Shown here piece after piece: positions 1-9,783 of a stretch of DNA of 64,000 nucleotides (the first letter of the stretch is position 1; every line of letters begins with the position of its first letter). A program made the translations under genes and the position numbers. Source of the stretch: Mucor mucedo (Eukaryota; Mucoromycota; Mucoromycetes; Mucorales; Mucoraceae). Below the pieces are notes generated by a model. That model was not told the origin of the DNA, did no database searches, and was given only the letters and a program-made list of their open reading frames with translations. The stretch spans positions 1 to 64,000 of the forward strand of contig NW_026252437.1 of assembly GCF_025094135.1 (NCBI RefSeq), read 5' to 3'.

Positions 1-539
1 AGACATCAGAGATGTAGATAAAACATCACTGGCGTTTTCAAAGTTATTATAGACATGGGAGCAGAGGTGATCCATGCTGCTTTCTGGAAGAACCATTTGG
101 TCGGGTATCTTAATAAAATTGCTTGTGCCTGGGTGAACAGGGTATAAACCTTTTCCGATACTCAAAAGAAAAGAAGAAAATTCCTGAAGCTCTAGAGCTG
201 ATTCCGAACTGTGCGCCAATTGAGCCTGTTGTACTCGCATATTCAATGAAAGTCGAAATTGCTTTATGTCTCTCCAAAGATGAGATGTAATCATACAGGC
301 TTGGATAATGTCATCTTTGGTACCTTTGGGAACGACAGGTAACACTTGACGAAAGTCACCACCAAAAACAATTAATTTCCCTCCAAAGGGTATTCTACCA
401 AGACGTGAGTCCTGATGCTTCATAATGTCTCTGAAACTTCTATCAACCGTTTCCAAAACATCACGACTGATCATTGAAGCTTCATCCCAAACTATTAGTG
501 TTGATGATGCTATCAATGCCGCATTATTACTCCTAGGCT
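1..539 (-). pseudogene. Helitron PIF1-type helicase, continuation after frameshift
   Basis: The reverse strand stays open to the window edge and encodes the middle of a PIF1-family DNA helicase: a Walker B-like LIVWDEASM near 490, then GGKLIVFGGDFRQVLPVV near 385-330 (motif III). It continues the protein of 540-3509 but in another frame. The neighbouring ORF stops just after a T-run at about 540, and the helicase resumes in the -1 frame with no missing segment, so one base was probably lost. Helitron RepHel proteins need this helicase for rolling-circle transposition. The 3' end of the element lies outside the window. Whether the frameshift is genomic or an assembly error cannot be told from here. 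Confidence 0.85.
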
Positions 540-3509
540 TCAAAAACACATTGACGCTTGATCACAATGTAAGGGGATACCAAACCTTGAATGAGCTGTG
601 CGGCCACCTTTTAACAAAAGAGAAGCAGTTCCACTTACAGCCACTGATAGAGCAATACGATTCGTTCTTCTAACTGCCTGCAGCAATGCATTAAAAATGA
701 ATGTTTTGCCTGTACCACCTGGACCATCCAAAAAACAAAGATTGTCTTTCAAGTGAAAGCGGGCATTTCGAAAAACTTTTTCACTCTCCACTAAATGCAT
801 AACAGTTTCAAACACTGCACGCTGATCACTGTTAAAAGGAAGCCGAGCTGGGTCGATCATTAAGCGTTCAGCTTCCAAGCATAACTCCCGTTGTTCGCGC
901 TCAAGCCTGCTCATACTTTCAAAACCTTGTCCTGTGATGTTGCTTCTGGTATCGATGGAGGGTAAACAAAAGCCTGCAAAATCACTGATCTTGATATGAT
1001 GCAAATCAAGCATTTCATTTAAATCCAAAAGGCAGTTACCATATGCTTCTTCTTTCATTGCATCCGTTAAATCAGAAGTAACATCGGTCAAAAGTCTTCT
1101 TTGAGCATATAAATAATCGTAAGAAAGGTTATCCTTGTGCTTGATCCATAATTGGAACGGGCTGGACGGCTCACAAAAAATCAAGATTGTGACAAACAAT
1201 CGTCGCAACATTGTAGGTGATTGAAATGTGTCACTCTCCTGCAAGCATGTATCCCATTGTTCGTCATCCGCAAGTAAACCTTTTGCACGTGCAGCAGCTT
1301 GATAGGTTTCATATACTACACCATCTACGGTTCTTACATCTTCAAAACTTTTGGCGCCACGAACATAGTTCAATAAAAGCCGCAAATAGTATTTTTCGGC
1401 CTCTTTTGGTGAAACAGAGTAGATACGAGCTATGGTTTGACGAAAACTTCTTTGTCTTTTTCTCCAAACAGTTTCACTTTTTTTCCAAGTATAGTACTCT
1501 GGAAACTCGTGATATAAATATTGATTGGCATCCGGATCAGTACGGTTTATGCTAAACCAAGCTGTCAAAGTAGTGTCTTTACTTGCTGCATTTGCAAGAA
1601 CATCACCAAGATTAGCATCCTCTGAAAAATACACCATTTCTTGCCCCGGAAGGTGAATGCTTAATCTCTGATGAGCTGGAAATTCCTTATGCAATGAGAA
1701 ACCAAATATTCTCCATATCGCTTCGGGTGCAGAAACATATCTCGCGTCTATGAACCGATTGATTTCGTCCTGACATATCACATTATCTTGCTGTCCATTA
1801 CTACTTACTTGAACGCTTGCTCTATCGTGACCTTTATAAACATATTTATAAAGATACTTTACGGCGGAAACAGTGTTGCATATTTCGACATTTATATGGG
1901 CATCATACTTCGTACAGAGATAAATGTTGTGAGGTACAACCCAAATATTATCCAAAGCGATTCCATTTGCTTTTGTAATGCTTCTACCATCTCGTCTTCT
2001 TCTGTAAATTGGATATCCAGATTCTGCTGTTGTTGTAGTAGGGGTAAACGTTTTTGGGTAACCCTTTGAGCATTTTCTATCTTTCATGCAAATGGCTCTT
2101 GGATTTAATGCACCACATGGACCGTGCATCATGTTTTTTGTGACCGTATGATATGCTAATGGATGTAGTTCTTCATTTGGAATCTCAGCTGAAATAATCT
2201 TGTCAAAATCACTGGTAGTTCTAGGTCTGTCTTCAGGTTTTACAATAAACAACATATGAGCATGAGGTAAACCTCTTTTTTGAAATTCGATCACTGCAAC
2301 GTATCCAACGACGACACCAAGAACATGGTCTTTGGTAATGTCTTTTAAAAGGCTTTTATACTTCAGTCGAAAAACTCTTGCACAAAGATCTGGTCTGTCT
2401 GCTGCGGTTTGCCCATACAACAATTCGTTTTGGATTTCAGGCCACGTAGGATTACACGTAAACGTGATAAAAAAGTCAGGTTTTCCAAATCGTCTAACAA
2501 TGCTAATGGCATCTTGATACAACTGGGACATATGTCGTGGGCCACCAATGAAGGAGCTTGGAAGAATAATTTTACGACCAAGAGAGCTCGTATCATTGTC
2601 ATCGTGTGCGACTGCATCTTGTAATACACGGTAGAGTTCCGTTCGAAGACTTGACTGGTTATGTCTAATAAAATTTAAACGAAATTGCTCAATCTTAGCG
2701 TACATATCCACAATAAACTGATGGAATAGTTTTCCATAAAGGTGGAGATCATGTCCACAGTTTCTAAACATAAGGTGGAAACTATAAAATTGCATTGGAG
2801 TGACTTTTAAACCGTTATCAGATAGACATGCTTTATGCCATCCCGATTGACCTGTTGGGAATATCAAAGCATAAGACATTGGATCGTATGTCTGGTTTAA
2901 CTCGTTGATACTCTTAAGTTCTCCCTGGTTTTGGGGTCTAATAACAATATCCCTAACTCTTATCTCATCCCCTTCCTGTCTATTATCACTTCCCAAAATT
3001 AATATACCAACTTCAGTTGAAGTCGTTGGTGAATTGTATCTTCTTGGATCTGGTAATCCTTCAGCTTGAAATACCATTGCGACATCAGCAACGTGATCTG
3101 GATTTTCAATCAAATATTGGTTCATGGTTTTGAAGCCTCTGACTATTGGATTGATATCATGCATTAACGTTTGTAAGTCTCCCAAAGTATTGATGTCTAC
3201 ATGGCTTGCAACACGGTGCCTATTTTGAATCTCATGTTCAGCATCAAAAACATAGATCTGAGCAAATGATGGTGCGACGTTATTTGATGGGAGTAGCGAT
3301 CCAATACAATGATAAATACTGCCGTGAATTCGGAATGCATAGGCTCCCCCGTGAGAGTTCTGAACAGATTCGTCTAGATTGACACCCATCGAAGTAAAGC
3401 TTAAGGCGTTGTTGTATGCCCGTATGGTTTTTTTGAACTCTTTACTTCGTTGATCGTTACCACGTAATAAATTCGAAATAAGTCCAGGTGTTGGGTACAA
3501 ATGTGACAC
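540..3509 (-). CDS. Helitron replication initiator/helicase (RepHel), N-terminal two thirds
   Basis: Rolling-circle transposase of a Helitron. Visible in order: a Helitron-like N-terminal region (about residues 1-150), FFITFTCNPTWPEI (about 346-359), the HUH nuclease motif in GLPHAHMLF (about 413-421, metal-binding His), the tyrosine motif KYLYKYVYKG (about 551-560), then the start of a PIF1 helicase with Walker A FLDGPGGTGKTF near the end. The ORF stops early in the helicase and continues in another frame at 1-539, so the gene is frameshifted. The first codon is not ATG, and the usual N-terminal Cys/His zinc region is absent. A CTAAT plus ATAG acceptor just upstream suggests an intron feeding this exon. 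It starts about 70 bp downstream of the exonuclease gene, on the same strand. Confidence 0.9.
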   Translation of the reverse strand: MSHLYPTPGLISNLLRGNDQRSKEFKKTIRAYNNALSFTSMGVNLDESVQNSHGGAYAFRIHGSIYHCIGSLLPSNNVAPSFAQIYVFDAEHEIQNRHRVASHVDINTLGDLQTLMHDINPIVRGFKTMNQYLIENPDHVADVAMVFQAEGLPDPRRYNSPTTSTEVGILILGSDNRQEGDEIRVRDIVIRPQNQGELKSINELNQTYDPMSYALIFPTGQSGWHKACLSDNGLKVTPMQFYSFHLMFRNCGHDLHLYGKLFHQFIVDMYAKIEQFRLNFIRHNQSSLRTELYRVLQDAVAHDDNDTSSLGRKIILPSSFIGGPRHMSQLYQDAISIVRRFGKPDFFITFTCNPTWPEIQNELLYGQTAADRPDLCARVFRLKYKSLLKDITKDHVLGVVVGYVAVIEFQKRGLPHAHMLFIVKPEDRPRTTSDFDKIISAEIPNEELHPLAYHTVTKNMMHGPCGALNPRAICMKDRKCSKGYPKTFTPTTTTAESGYPIYRRRRDGRSITKANGIALDNIWVVPHNIYLCTKYDAHINVEICNTVSAVKYLYKYVYKGHDRASVQVSSNGQQDNVICQDEINRFIDARYVSAPEAIWRIFGFSLHKEFPAHQRLSIHLPGQEMVYFSEDANLGDVLANAASKDTTLTAWFSINRTDPDANQYLYHEFPEYYTWKKSETVWRKRQRSFRQTIARIYSVSPKEAEKYYLRLLLNYVRGAKSFEDVRTVDGVVYETYQAAARAKGLLADDEQWDTCLQESDTFQSPTMLRRLFVTILIFCEPSSPFQLWIKHKDNLSYDYLYAQRRLLTDVTSDLTDAMKEEAYGNCLLDLNEMLDLHHIKISDFAGFCLPSIDTRSNITGQGFESMSRLEREQRELCLEAERLMIDPARLPFNSDQRAVFETVMHLVESEKVFRNARFHLKDNLCFLDGPGGTGKTFIFNALLQAVRRTNRIALSVAVSGTASLLLKGGRTAHSRFGIPLHCDQASMCF

Positions 3510-3580
3510 TATGTATTAGTGATTTGGGTTTGTAGCCAATAATGACGGGTAGCAATTCCAGCATACATTATCAGCTATAT

Positions 3581-4636
3581 TTATAAATTTAAACAAGGCA
3601 AAGGCTGTACAAAATCTTTCTTCCCAGTTCTTGGTTGTTTAACGTGTCTACCTGTACAGCTTTCTTGTCTGCATTGTCCGCATTTGTTACTGCACAGAGA
3701 ACCTTTGGAACTTCCAGGACAGTTATCTACCATGCATACCACACATACTCTTTTCCGTTTTCTGTTATTTGATAGATTGATTACTTCAGCTGTAACGTGG
3801 CGTGAAAGTGGTATTGTAAGAGGGGTGGCTCCCGGGATATGTCTGGAGCGATATGCAGGGCGTATCATCTGTAATTGAGGTGATGGTGGGTTAATTGTAC
3901 CAAGTAGAAAATGTTGCTCTATAGTGGGTATTGGTTTGGGTAATGCAGGTATTGATCTTATAAACCTGGATGGGGATTCAGCAAGTACTCGAACACTTTG
4001 TGATATTTCAATATTTTTGAGAACAGTATTTCCGTATTTTTTTCTGCCTTCTAAAATGTTAAAATATGATTTTAAATGCCCTGGTGTCTTGTAATAAATA
4101 TTGGTATCATGTTGGCAATGTTTAGAGTTCCATGTTAAAGCGAAAAGTTCGAAATTCGGTTTTTCCGAATCAAAAGGTTGGTATATAGATGTACTCTCTT
4201 GGCCTTGGGTATTAATTCGAGTTTCAAAAAGACATACTTCTTCCTTTGTATGAACAGCAGTTACAGCATACAAGATGCCTTGACAATTCGATAGATATTT
4301 GTATTTGAACTTGTTAGCGGAATAACCAATTTTCGGAAGCTCTACCACAGGCAAAGAAGCAAGTTCTGTCATCCGACCTTTTGTTATTTTAACTTTTTTT
4401 GGAGCAAGAAATTCAGTAGGCCTAATTCCAATTGAGTTGCCAAATGTTCTGGGTATATCGACGACACCAAAAGTTTCATTGGTCTGTTCAAAATTCAAGT
4501 AACTCCCATAGCGTTCACAGGTATAATTCATAACGGTATCGTGACATACTTCAGTTCTTAATAAATGTATAGCCGGTACAAGCCAAGGACTATAATGGCT
4601 TTGATGCGTTTTACCGTATCTGTTAATTGATCCAAC
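3581..4636 (-). CDS. DUF6729/exonuclease gene, C-terminal exon with Cys-rich cluster
   Basis: Last exon, after a CATCATAG acceptor at 4637, in frame with VGSINRYGK... HYSPWLVPAIHLL. It includes NETFGVVDIPRTFGN and, near the end, a dense Cys cluster: CVVCMVDNC, then CSNKCGQC and CTGRHV. These give at least seven Cys in about 35 residues and probably a zinc-binding tail. The stop is at 3581. A diverged second copy of this exon lies at 20626-21540, which supports it as a real part of the gene. Its role is unknown; such tails in transposases often bind DNA or protein partners. Confidence 0.7.
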   Translation of the reverse strand, partial: VGSINRYGKTHQSHYSPWLVPAIHLLRTEVCHDTVMNYTCERYGSYLNFEQTNETFGVVDIPRTFGNSIGIRPTEFLAPKKVKITKGRMTELASLPVVELPKIGYSANKFKYKYLSNCQGILYAVTAVHTKEEVCLFETRINTQGQESTSIYQPFDSEKPNFELFALTWNSKHCQHDTNIYYKTPGHLKSYFNILEGRKKYGNTVLKNIEISQSVRVLAESPSRFIRSIPALPKPIPTIEQHFLLGTINPPSPQLQMIRPAYRSRHIPGATPLTIPLSRHVTAEVINLSNNRKRKRVCVVCMVDNCPGSSKGSLCSNKCGQCRQESCTGRHVKQPRTGKKDFVQPLPCLNL

Positions 4637-4694
4637 CTATGATGATGTATAACTTTCAGTTTATGAAATATTTTTTAAATCATTTATTACTTAC

Positions 4695-6611
4695 ATTGAG
4701 GTTATGATATAACCGGTAGTCGGCTAAAATTGAGTCGGTCAATCTTACTGATGCATTGTAAGAAGCAAACCTTCGAACAATGTTCATATGGCATGCTCCT
4801 TCAACCGAGCTTGTTCCTCTGGAGCATTTATATGTCATGAGATTGTTTTTATCCAAGCCTTTTTCGGTATATAATGGAGGCCCATTAACAACGTCTGAGA
4901 CATGCGCTTGCTTCACCGAATCCAAAACATGCAGGGACATGGGAACAGCTGCGTCATTGAAGAGTTTAAGGCCGGAATGCTCACACTTAAGAGGACTGTA
5001 GCTTTCAAAAAGGAATTTCAAGGCGGGGTATATTTCTTCGGCTGGGGGTATATGCCTTCTTACACGTTCGAAAATCCAAGCAGGGTTTACCAACATCCGT
5101 GTCTTCCAGTCCGTACCAATACTTTCAAGATAACTTTCTACTAAAGCTTTATCCTCTTGGTCACATACATACATGATATCACGGAAACGACGCATGAAGT
5201 CTTTTTGCATTCCATGAGACTTATTAATTTTGATCATGTCCATAATATGAAATCCATCTTTTAAAACACGGGAGTCGACAGAATTCTTATTGGTATTGAT
5301 TGGTGAAGAAGTGGTATCGCTGCTAATGGGTGGTATTTGTATGATTGGGCTATTAGAAGTATCAGAAACTACATTATGTACTCTTTCTGAAGCTGTAAAC
5401 AGATATTTGCATTTGATATAAACAGTGAAGGGTATATCATGGAAATCACCTAAGGTCAGACCCTCATTGTAACACTCCAAAGGGTATCCAGGAATAGTTA
5501 TCTTCACAACTTTTACAATAAGTGCACTATTGGTATGAAGTGCTTCATGGGTACTATTTGTAGTCGGGTATCATCATTGAATATATAGCCGTATCCAGCA
5601 ACAGAGGACGAGGCAGATTTGTCCAAATGAATTGCAATAAAAGAACCGGCTGTTGTGTTGACAGTTACTTTCTGATGAACTGTGGGCATATGTTTGTATC
5701 TGGTATAAATTTCGTATGACACCCAAGCGTCCAAAGCTGCATAATTTATTTGCTCTTCTGAAAGGATTGGGGCTTCCCAATTGCCACAACGAACAAAATT
5801 TGTCTTGGGTAACTGCACCTTCAGAACAAGCACACATATATCGGCCAAAGATGTATTTCTTCTTTCAATGAGATCCTTATCTTTGCAAAAGGTACCAAGT
5901 TCCAGTTGACCAGGGCATTGTTGGAGACCAAAGTAGCGAAATATTGTAAGATCACCGCTGACGTTTTTTCCGATTTTGGCTATTTTAGTATCAGTGAGGA
6001 TCTTGATTAAATTTTCAGGTTGATTGTCTGAGGCGAATGAGTGTATTCTCATCAAGTAGACAGAATTACCGTAAGCGATTTGCACCAAAGGTACAGGAAC
6101 GAACTTCAAACCAGACTGCTCACTGATGGAAATTGCTGATCTTTTACCTCTTACAGCCCATTCGCAGTCAAATCCAATGGCAATTGTACCCTGCTGTAAA
6201 CATTCGTCAAGAAGTTTTTGGCATGATTGATTAATGTCGATAGTAGTACTTAAAATTGATACCATTATGTTATCTGGCAATCTGGCTACGGGGTAATTTT
6301 TGAATGGGCTGTTCAAATCGACTTGTTCTGTTAAAGTTGGATTTTTATGAATAACGTCTTTCAGGAGAGAAGGTATTGTCGATTCCCAGAACAACCGATC
6401 ACCAAGAACATTGTCCGTGTAGAAAAGCTCTGGCATTTTAAAGCCATACTTTTTATAGCTCTCCATCATGTTATTAAAAGATGGAGCCAAGTGTTCCAAT
6501 GACTTTGTTGGCGCAAGTACTTGTAGGCGAATTTCTTCGTATTCGTTCAAGAGGGTATACAGACATGAAAATGTTGACACCCCATTGATTTTGGCCATAT
6601 GTTTTATAATC
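4695..6611 (-). CDS. Transposase-like core with inserted RNase D-type DEDDy 3'-5' exonuclease
   Basis: Long exon from a TTTTTTTAG acceptor at 6612. The ORF from 6598 holds a strand/helix region ending FYTDN (residues about 59-63). Then comes a complete DEDDy exonuclease: FDCEW (about 143-147, motif I), GKNVSGDL (about 210-217, motif II) and YAALDAW (about 286-292, motif III), as in WRN/RNase D nucleases. The frame then slips between about 5575 and 5507 and continues as 5507-4680 with DGFHIMDMIKI, DWKTRMLVNPAWIF, CSRGTSSVEGACHMNIVRRF and LADYRLYHNLN. The last motifs resemble the catalytic-Glu helix of Mutator-like transposases (NRTSNRVESTHANIKRR at 34.7 kb). All exonuclease acidic residues are present. 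It ends at an AAT|GTAAGT donor at 4694. Confidence 0.75.
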
Positions 6612-6669
6612 TAAAAAAAATTAATTGCTGGCCTGTGTTGTTTGGATATGAATTCTGATGTGTGCATAC

Positions 6670-7192
6670 CTTAAAAGAATGGTCCCCTTTTAAAACAATT
6701 CCATCCAAAAGTGACGTGTGATGATTCATATAAGACCTGAGTTCATCTATGATTGAGCAATAAACATAACTTATGTAATTGGCTGAAGGTACATATCCGT
6801 TGTATCCGTTTCTATCATTAAACGTCGAGAACTCTGGGTATGTTGTAGCCGTAGTAACATTTCCTACCAGCTTCTTAGCCATCTTTTGTTCATCAAGCTT
6901 ATCTTTTAAAGCATCATAGTACTGGAATTGAATGGAATCGAATTTTTCTGTATGATTTGTTCGTAAAATTTGGTGCATTCTATGAGGGCCGGCAGCATTT
7001 TGAAATTGTGTGCGTAGGAGCCTTACTAATTGCTTTGAAAAACTAGAACGATGGGTAAGTACAGCAGGGAAATCAGCCTGAACCCTTGGTGGTAATTGTC
7101 TAATAATTGAAGATGCATATCCCATAAATGTATGAACGGTTGATTTATTTGTACATTTAAGTCGAACACTCAAAAGATAGAAACAGCTGAAA
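6670..7192 (-). CDS. DUF6729-like domain, second part ending in GDHSFK motif
   Basis: Exon following an AAACATTTCAG acceptor at 7193. It reads CFYLLSVRLKCTNK, then FMGYASSIIRQLPPRVQADFP, LTHRSSFSKQLVRLLRTQFQNAAGPHRMHQILR and, at its end, DGIVLKGDHSFK before a GTATGC donor at 6669. The Cys residues pair with CPTC of the previous exon. The last motif has the form of the first catalytic strand of RNase H-fold (DDE) transposases; compare DATYKTNSHK in the Mutator-like elements of this window. That assignment is an inference from motif spacing only. Confidence 0.65.
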
Positions 7193-7253
7193 TGTTTATA
7201 GTTAGTATGCATTCTATAGTCTCAAACCAATTATGTAACTTACTCATCCAGAT

Positions 7254-7474
7254 CAATTATTCTTCGAGCCTTTGTTTTTTGTGCCCACTCTTTTGCTAGT
7301 AGTGGTTTTGCGCATGTTGGACAGTGCAAAGGAGTCTTTGTCAAAAACTGAGGGAGCCATACAAATACTCTTGGGCGGTAAAGCAGCTCGGGATTGATTT
7401 TTTGCTTCAAAGAAAAAGAAACGCTTGGAGGGTTGATCCAAAATGTGCCATTGATATATTGACTTGGTACATTT
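7254..7474 (-). CDS. DUF6729-like domain, first part (CPTC exon)
   Basis: Exon resuming after the retroelement. It encodes LLYRPRVFVWLPQFL, then LHCPTCAKPLLAKEWAQK and RRIIDLDE, ending at a GATGA|GTAAGT donor at 7253. The CPTC pair is probably half of a zinc site completed in the next exon by LKCTNK. This pattern (hydrophobic VWLP, CPxC, basic segment, D-L-D) is what I remember for the start of DUF6729 regions in fungal transposon-like proteins. Function is not established; a zinc-dependent DNA-binding head for the downstream transposase-like core is plausible. Confidence 0.65.
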
Positions 7475-9091
7475 TTTTTTTTTGTATTAACAGTGAGTTT
7501 ATTAAGCAATGAAAAAATTATAGAAATCGAAAGGGAAAATTAAAAAAATTATTTTTTAACAACCTTTGTCTTCGTGAACAAATTATGACCTTTTAAATTG
7601 GATGGTGTGCGAACCACCAATTTGGGAAGCGGACCTTTAACGCCTGATTTCGGGACAGAATGCTTACCTAAAACCGAGCGCTTGGCACCAGGAACTTTTA
7701 TAGAGCCACTAGTAACTTCGACCATCGGACCAGCCGTCGAAGAAGCAGGAGTGGTAGTATTCCCATGATTGTCAACCTCCATGGATACACTAGCAACAGT
7801 GGTTGCAAACTTAGAAGCTGCAGAGCCACTTGGTTCAAACTTGGGGGACGTAGACACGTCAGAAATATCTGTGTCCGAGTCAGACAGCACTTGAGCTTGG
7901 AGGCTCTCAACGGTGGGGGAGGGATTATCAGTTGGGATCTTATTCAAAACAGGCAGTTCCGTAACACCAAGATTCTTCTTTTTGCAAAACTTGGCCGTAT
8001 GTCCACTACCACGACACGAGAAGCATTTGGTTTTCGCCAAATCCGGGCATTTGGACCGTGCGTGTCCAGCCAAACGACACCAGTGACAAACCGTGGGTGC
8101 ACCTTTAAATGTTGCCGAAGCAAAACAGTCCCATTCCTCCAAGTACAAATTATTCGTGAGTGGCTCATTCTTGACCTTGTCACCAGAAACATCAATATAG
8201 CCAGCCGAGATATCAAGGATAACCGACAGCTCACCTTCAAAATACCCACCGTAAGTGTACTCTTTCACCTGGTACACTTCACCGTAATAACGCAGAGATC
8301 CTTTTAGATCCGCCAGAAACGTATCCTTGTCCGGAATTCGCAAAAGAGTCATCTTGACATGCACAAGTGTATTATTGCCACTAGGAACAGAAGGAGAGCC
8401 TTTAAACAACAAGTTCTTGTGATTAACACCGTGAGTGATTTCCTTTGTAGTGCTTGTTAGCATTACAAATTTAACTTCAACCATAATTTCACCTGCAGAG
8501 CGAGTACCATAGTTGCTAATAGAAGGAATTCTTTGGACAGCACCACATTGAGCTTCGATGAGTTCATAAGCTTCTGTCCGATGCTTAAAAAGTGAACCGG
8601 GGAACGAAAACAAAACAGAACCAGGCGTCAGTGCTTGCTTGACAATAGAAGCAGCTTGCCGTACCATAATTTCGTAATCCAGTTCAGGATGATGGAAAAG
8701 TATGTTAGTTTTCAACTTGAATTGAGAATCAGTCTCGGCAGAGACAGGAAGAGGACGCAGGACTTTCTTGGAGGCACCGCGAGAAGCCACAGTTGACCAG
8801 GAAACATGATCTTGATTTGACATTGTTAAATGATCCAGAGGGAAAATTAAGAATGTCGATTTAAAATCTGCAAATACAGGAGATTGTTTTCACAAATGTC
8901 TTAAATGTCGAAATGGAAGGCGAGATCGAAGAGATTGGTGAAAGCGTAATAATCGAAAAAGATAGAGCTTGCAAAGACGCGTCGAATGCAAAAAGAAAAT
9001 TGGATGGATGGATAGAATTCACCGAGATATCGTTGAAACAAGAGTATGGATGCAAATACCTTTTGTAAAAATTCTTTAAGCGAAAGAAAGC
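7475..9091 (-). mobile_element. ORF1-only LINE-type retroelement copy (L1a), full unit with 18-bp TSD
   Basis: A self-contained ~1.6 kb unit on the minus strand. Its 3' end is a poly(A) tract (poly-T on the plus strand, 7475-7482) preceded by the tail AATAAACTCACTGTTAATAC. Its 5' end is CTTTCTTTCGCTTAAAG at 9091. The target duplication TATTGACTTGGTACATTT stands at 7457-7474 and 9092-9109. There is one ORF and no reverse transcriptase. It interrupts an exon of the DUF6729/exonuclease gene. Confidence 0.9.
7549..8823 (-). CDS. LINE-type ORF1 (gag-like) zinc-knuckle protein, intact copy
   Basis: 424-residue gag-like RNA-binding protein of a non-LTR element. Two CCHC zinc knuckles with C-x2-C-x4-H-x4-C spacing lie at about residues 246-259 (CHWCRLAGHARSKC) and 267-280 (CFSCRGSGHTAKFC), preceded by YLEEWDCFASATFKGAP. 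The N-terminal half carries conserved blocks shared by all copies here (ALTPGSVLFSFP, LIEAQCG, GGYFEGELSVIL). A Ser/Asp-rich linker (LSDSDTDISDVS) and a basic C-terminus (GHNLFTKTKVVKK) follow. ATG start and complete frame. It would coat element RNA; no enzymatic motif is visible. Close relatives are at 39975-41249 and 48424-49500. Confidence 0.9.
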   Translation of the reverse strand: MSNQDHVSWSTVASRGASKKVLRPLPVSAETDSQFKLKTNILFHHPELDYEIMVRQAASIVKQALTPGSVLFSFPGSLFKHRTEAYELIEAQCGAVQRIPSISNYGTRSAGEIMVEVKFVMLTSTTKEITHGVNHKNLLFKGSPSVPSGNNTLVHVKMTLLRIPDKDTFLADLKGSLRYYGEVYQVKEYTYGGYFEGELSVILDISAGYIDVSGDKVKNEPLTNNLYLEEWDCFASATFKGAPTVCHWCRLAGHARSKCPDLAKTKCFSCRGSGHTAKFCKKKNLGVTELPVLNKIPTDNPSPTVESLQAQVLSDSDTDISDVSTSPKFEPSGSAASKFATTVASVSMEVDNHGNTTTPASSTAGPMVEVTSGSIKVPGAKRSVLGKHSVPKSGVKGPLPKLVVRTPSNLKGHNLFTKTKVVKK

Positions 9092-9303
9092 TATTGACTT
9101 GGTACATTTCCACCTTTGAGATTGTCCTGTATGCCTCCAAGATAATTATCAAGACATCCATTTTCAGGAATATTGGAAATACTGTTTTCAAGAGCATTAA
9201 ATTGCTCCTCTGTGAGCTCGTCAAGAAGTTGAGTTTCATCAATATCGTCACTATCTTCGGCATAATCGACATCAAGATCCACACCAGCAGCTTGATTAAT
9301 GTT
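9092..9303 (-). CDS. DUF6729/exonuclease gene, acidic exon interrupted by retroelement
   Basis: Exon after a TTAG acceptor at 9304. It encodes an Asp/Glu-rich linker (DVDYAEDSDDIDETQ) and ends at GGNVPSQ, where an in-frame stop arises only because the retroelement begins. The same NVPSQ codons recur at 7474-7460 on the far side and run on into YINGTFWINPP, so the original exon can be traced across the insertion. No fold or catalytic motif is visible in this exon. Confidence 0.7.
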
Positions 9304-9501
9304 CTAAGTTACGTATAAAATCAGTATGCTAAATATTTTAAAAATCATTGATCTGGTAATACCTCGTCAGCAATATTTGAGCCAATGTTTCTGTTATCTT
9401 CACTCGTGGCAATGCTTTGAGATGATGTTGTACTAATATGCTTATTCAAGGATACGTGTAAGTCGCAAAAATTACAGCATTGTTTATGTTAATTTTTTTA
9501 C

Positions 9502-9783
9502 CTCTTCATTGTTTTCTCCAATATCATCATTAGTATGTGTTGCTTGAGATTGTTGAATCACCAATGTATTTTGTAAAATTGATAAATTTTCTAATTCAGA
9601 ATTACTGCTCTCCGCTTGTGTTGCAATAACATTTGAAAAGCTTAAACGGGATTGATTGACTAAATGAGCCGGTTTAGGACCAGGTGCTTTAGATCCAGGT
9701 TTACTTTTAGAGCCGAATGGACGCCCTTTTTTTTGAGAGAAATATTTGACATCTATTTTGGAGTTAAGACTATTTGAAAGCAA
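9502..9783 (-). CDS. DUF6729/exonuclease gene, 5' exon with AT-hook-like motif
   Basis: Open stretch of about 94 codons ending at a GAG|GTAAAA donor at 9501. It contains QKKGRPFGSKSKPGSKAPGPKP (residues about 17-38), a basic GRP-centred AT-hook-like motif expected to bind AT-rich minor groove, followed by a Ser/Asn/Gln-rich acidic tail. The first codon here is TTG, so the true start is either upstream past an intron or has been lost. The next candidate exon (9363-9432) reads TTSSQSIATSEDNRNIGSNIADE but needs a different phase from this donor, so the exon chain here is tentative. Confidence 0.5.

Larger units (their letters stand above)
3581..9783 (-). pseudogene. DUF6729/DEDDy-exonuclease transposase-like gene, copy 1 (whole locus)
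   Basis: One multi-exon gene read right to left: exons about 9783-9502, 9432-9363, 9303-9092, then 7474-7254, 7192-6670, 6611-4695 and 4636-3581, separated by 55-75 bp introns. A 1.6 kb retroelement sits between 9092 and 7474 and duplicates the codons for NVPSQ. Protein order: basic AT-hook-like stretch, acidic linker, DUF6729-like region with CPTC, a GDHSFK motif, TDN, a DEDDy exonuclease, a GTSSVEGACH motif, and a Cys-rich tail. I infer a DDE transposase core (D in GDHSFK, D in TDN, E in VEG) with the exonuclease inserted between the second D and the E. The frame slips once near 5510-5575, and the phase between the first two exons does not fit neatly, so this copy is probably dead. The family name rests on memory of family patterns. 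Confidence 0.75.
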
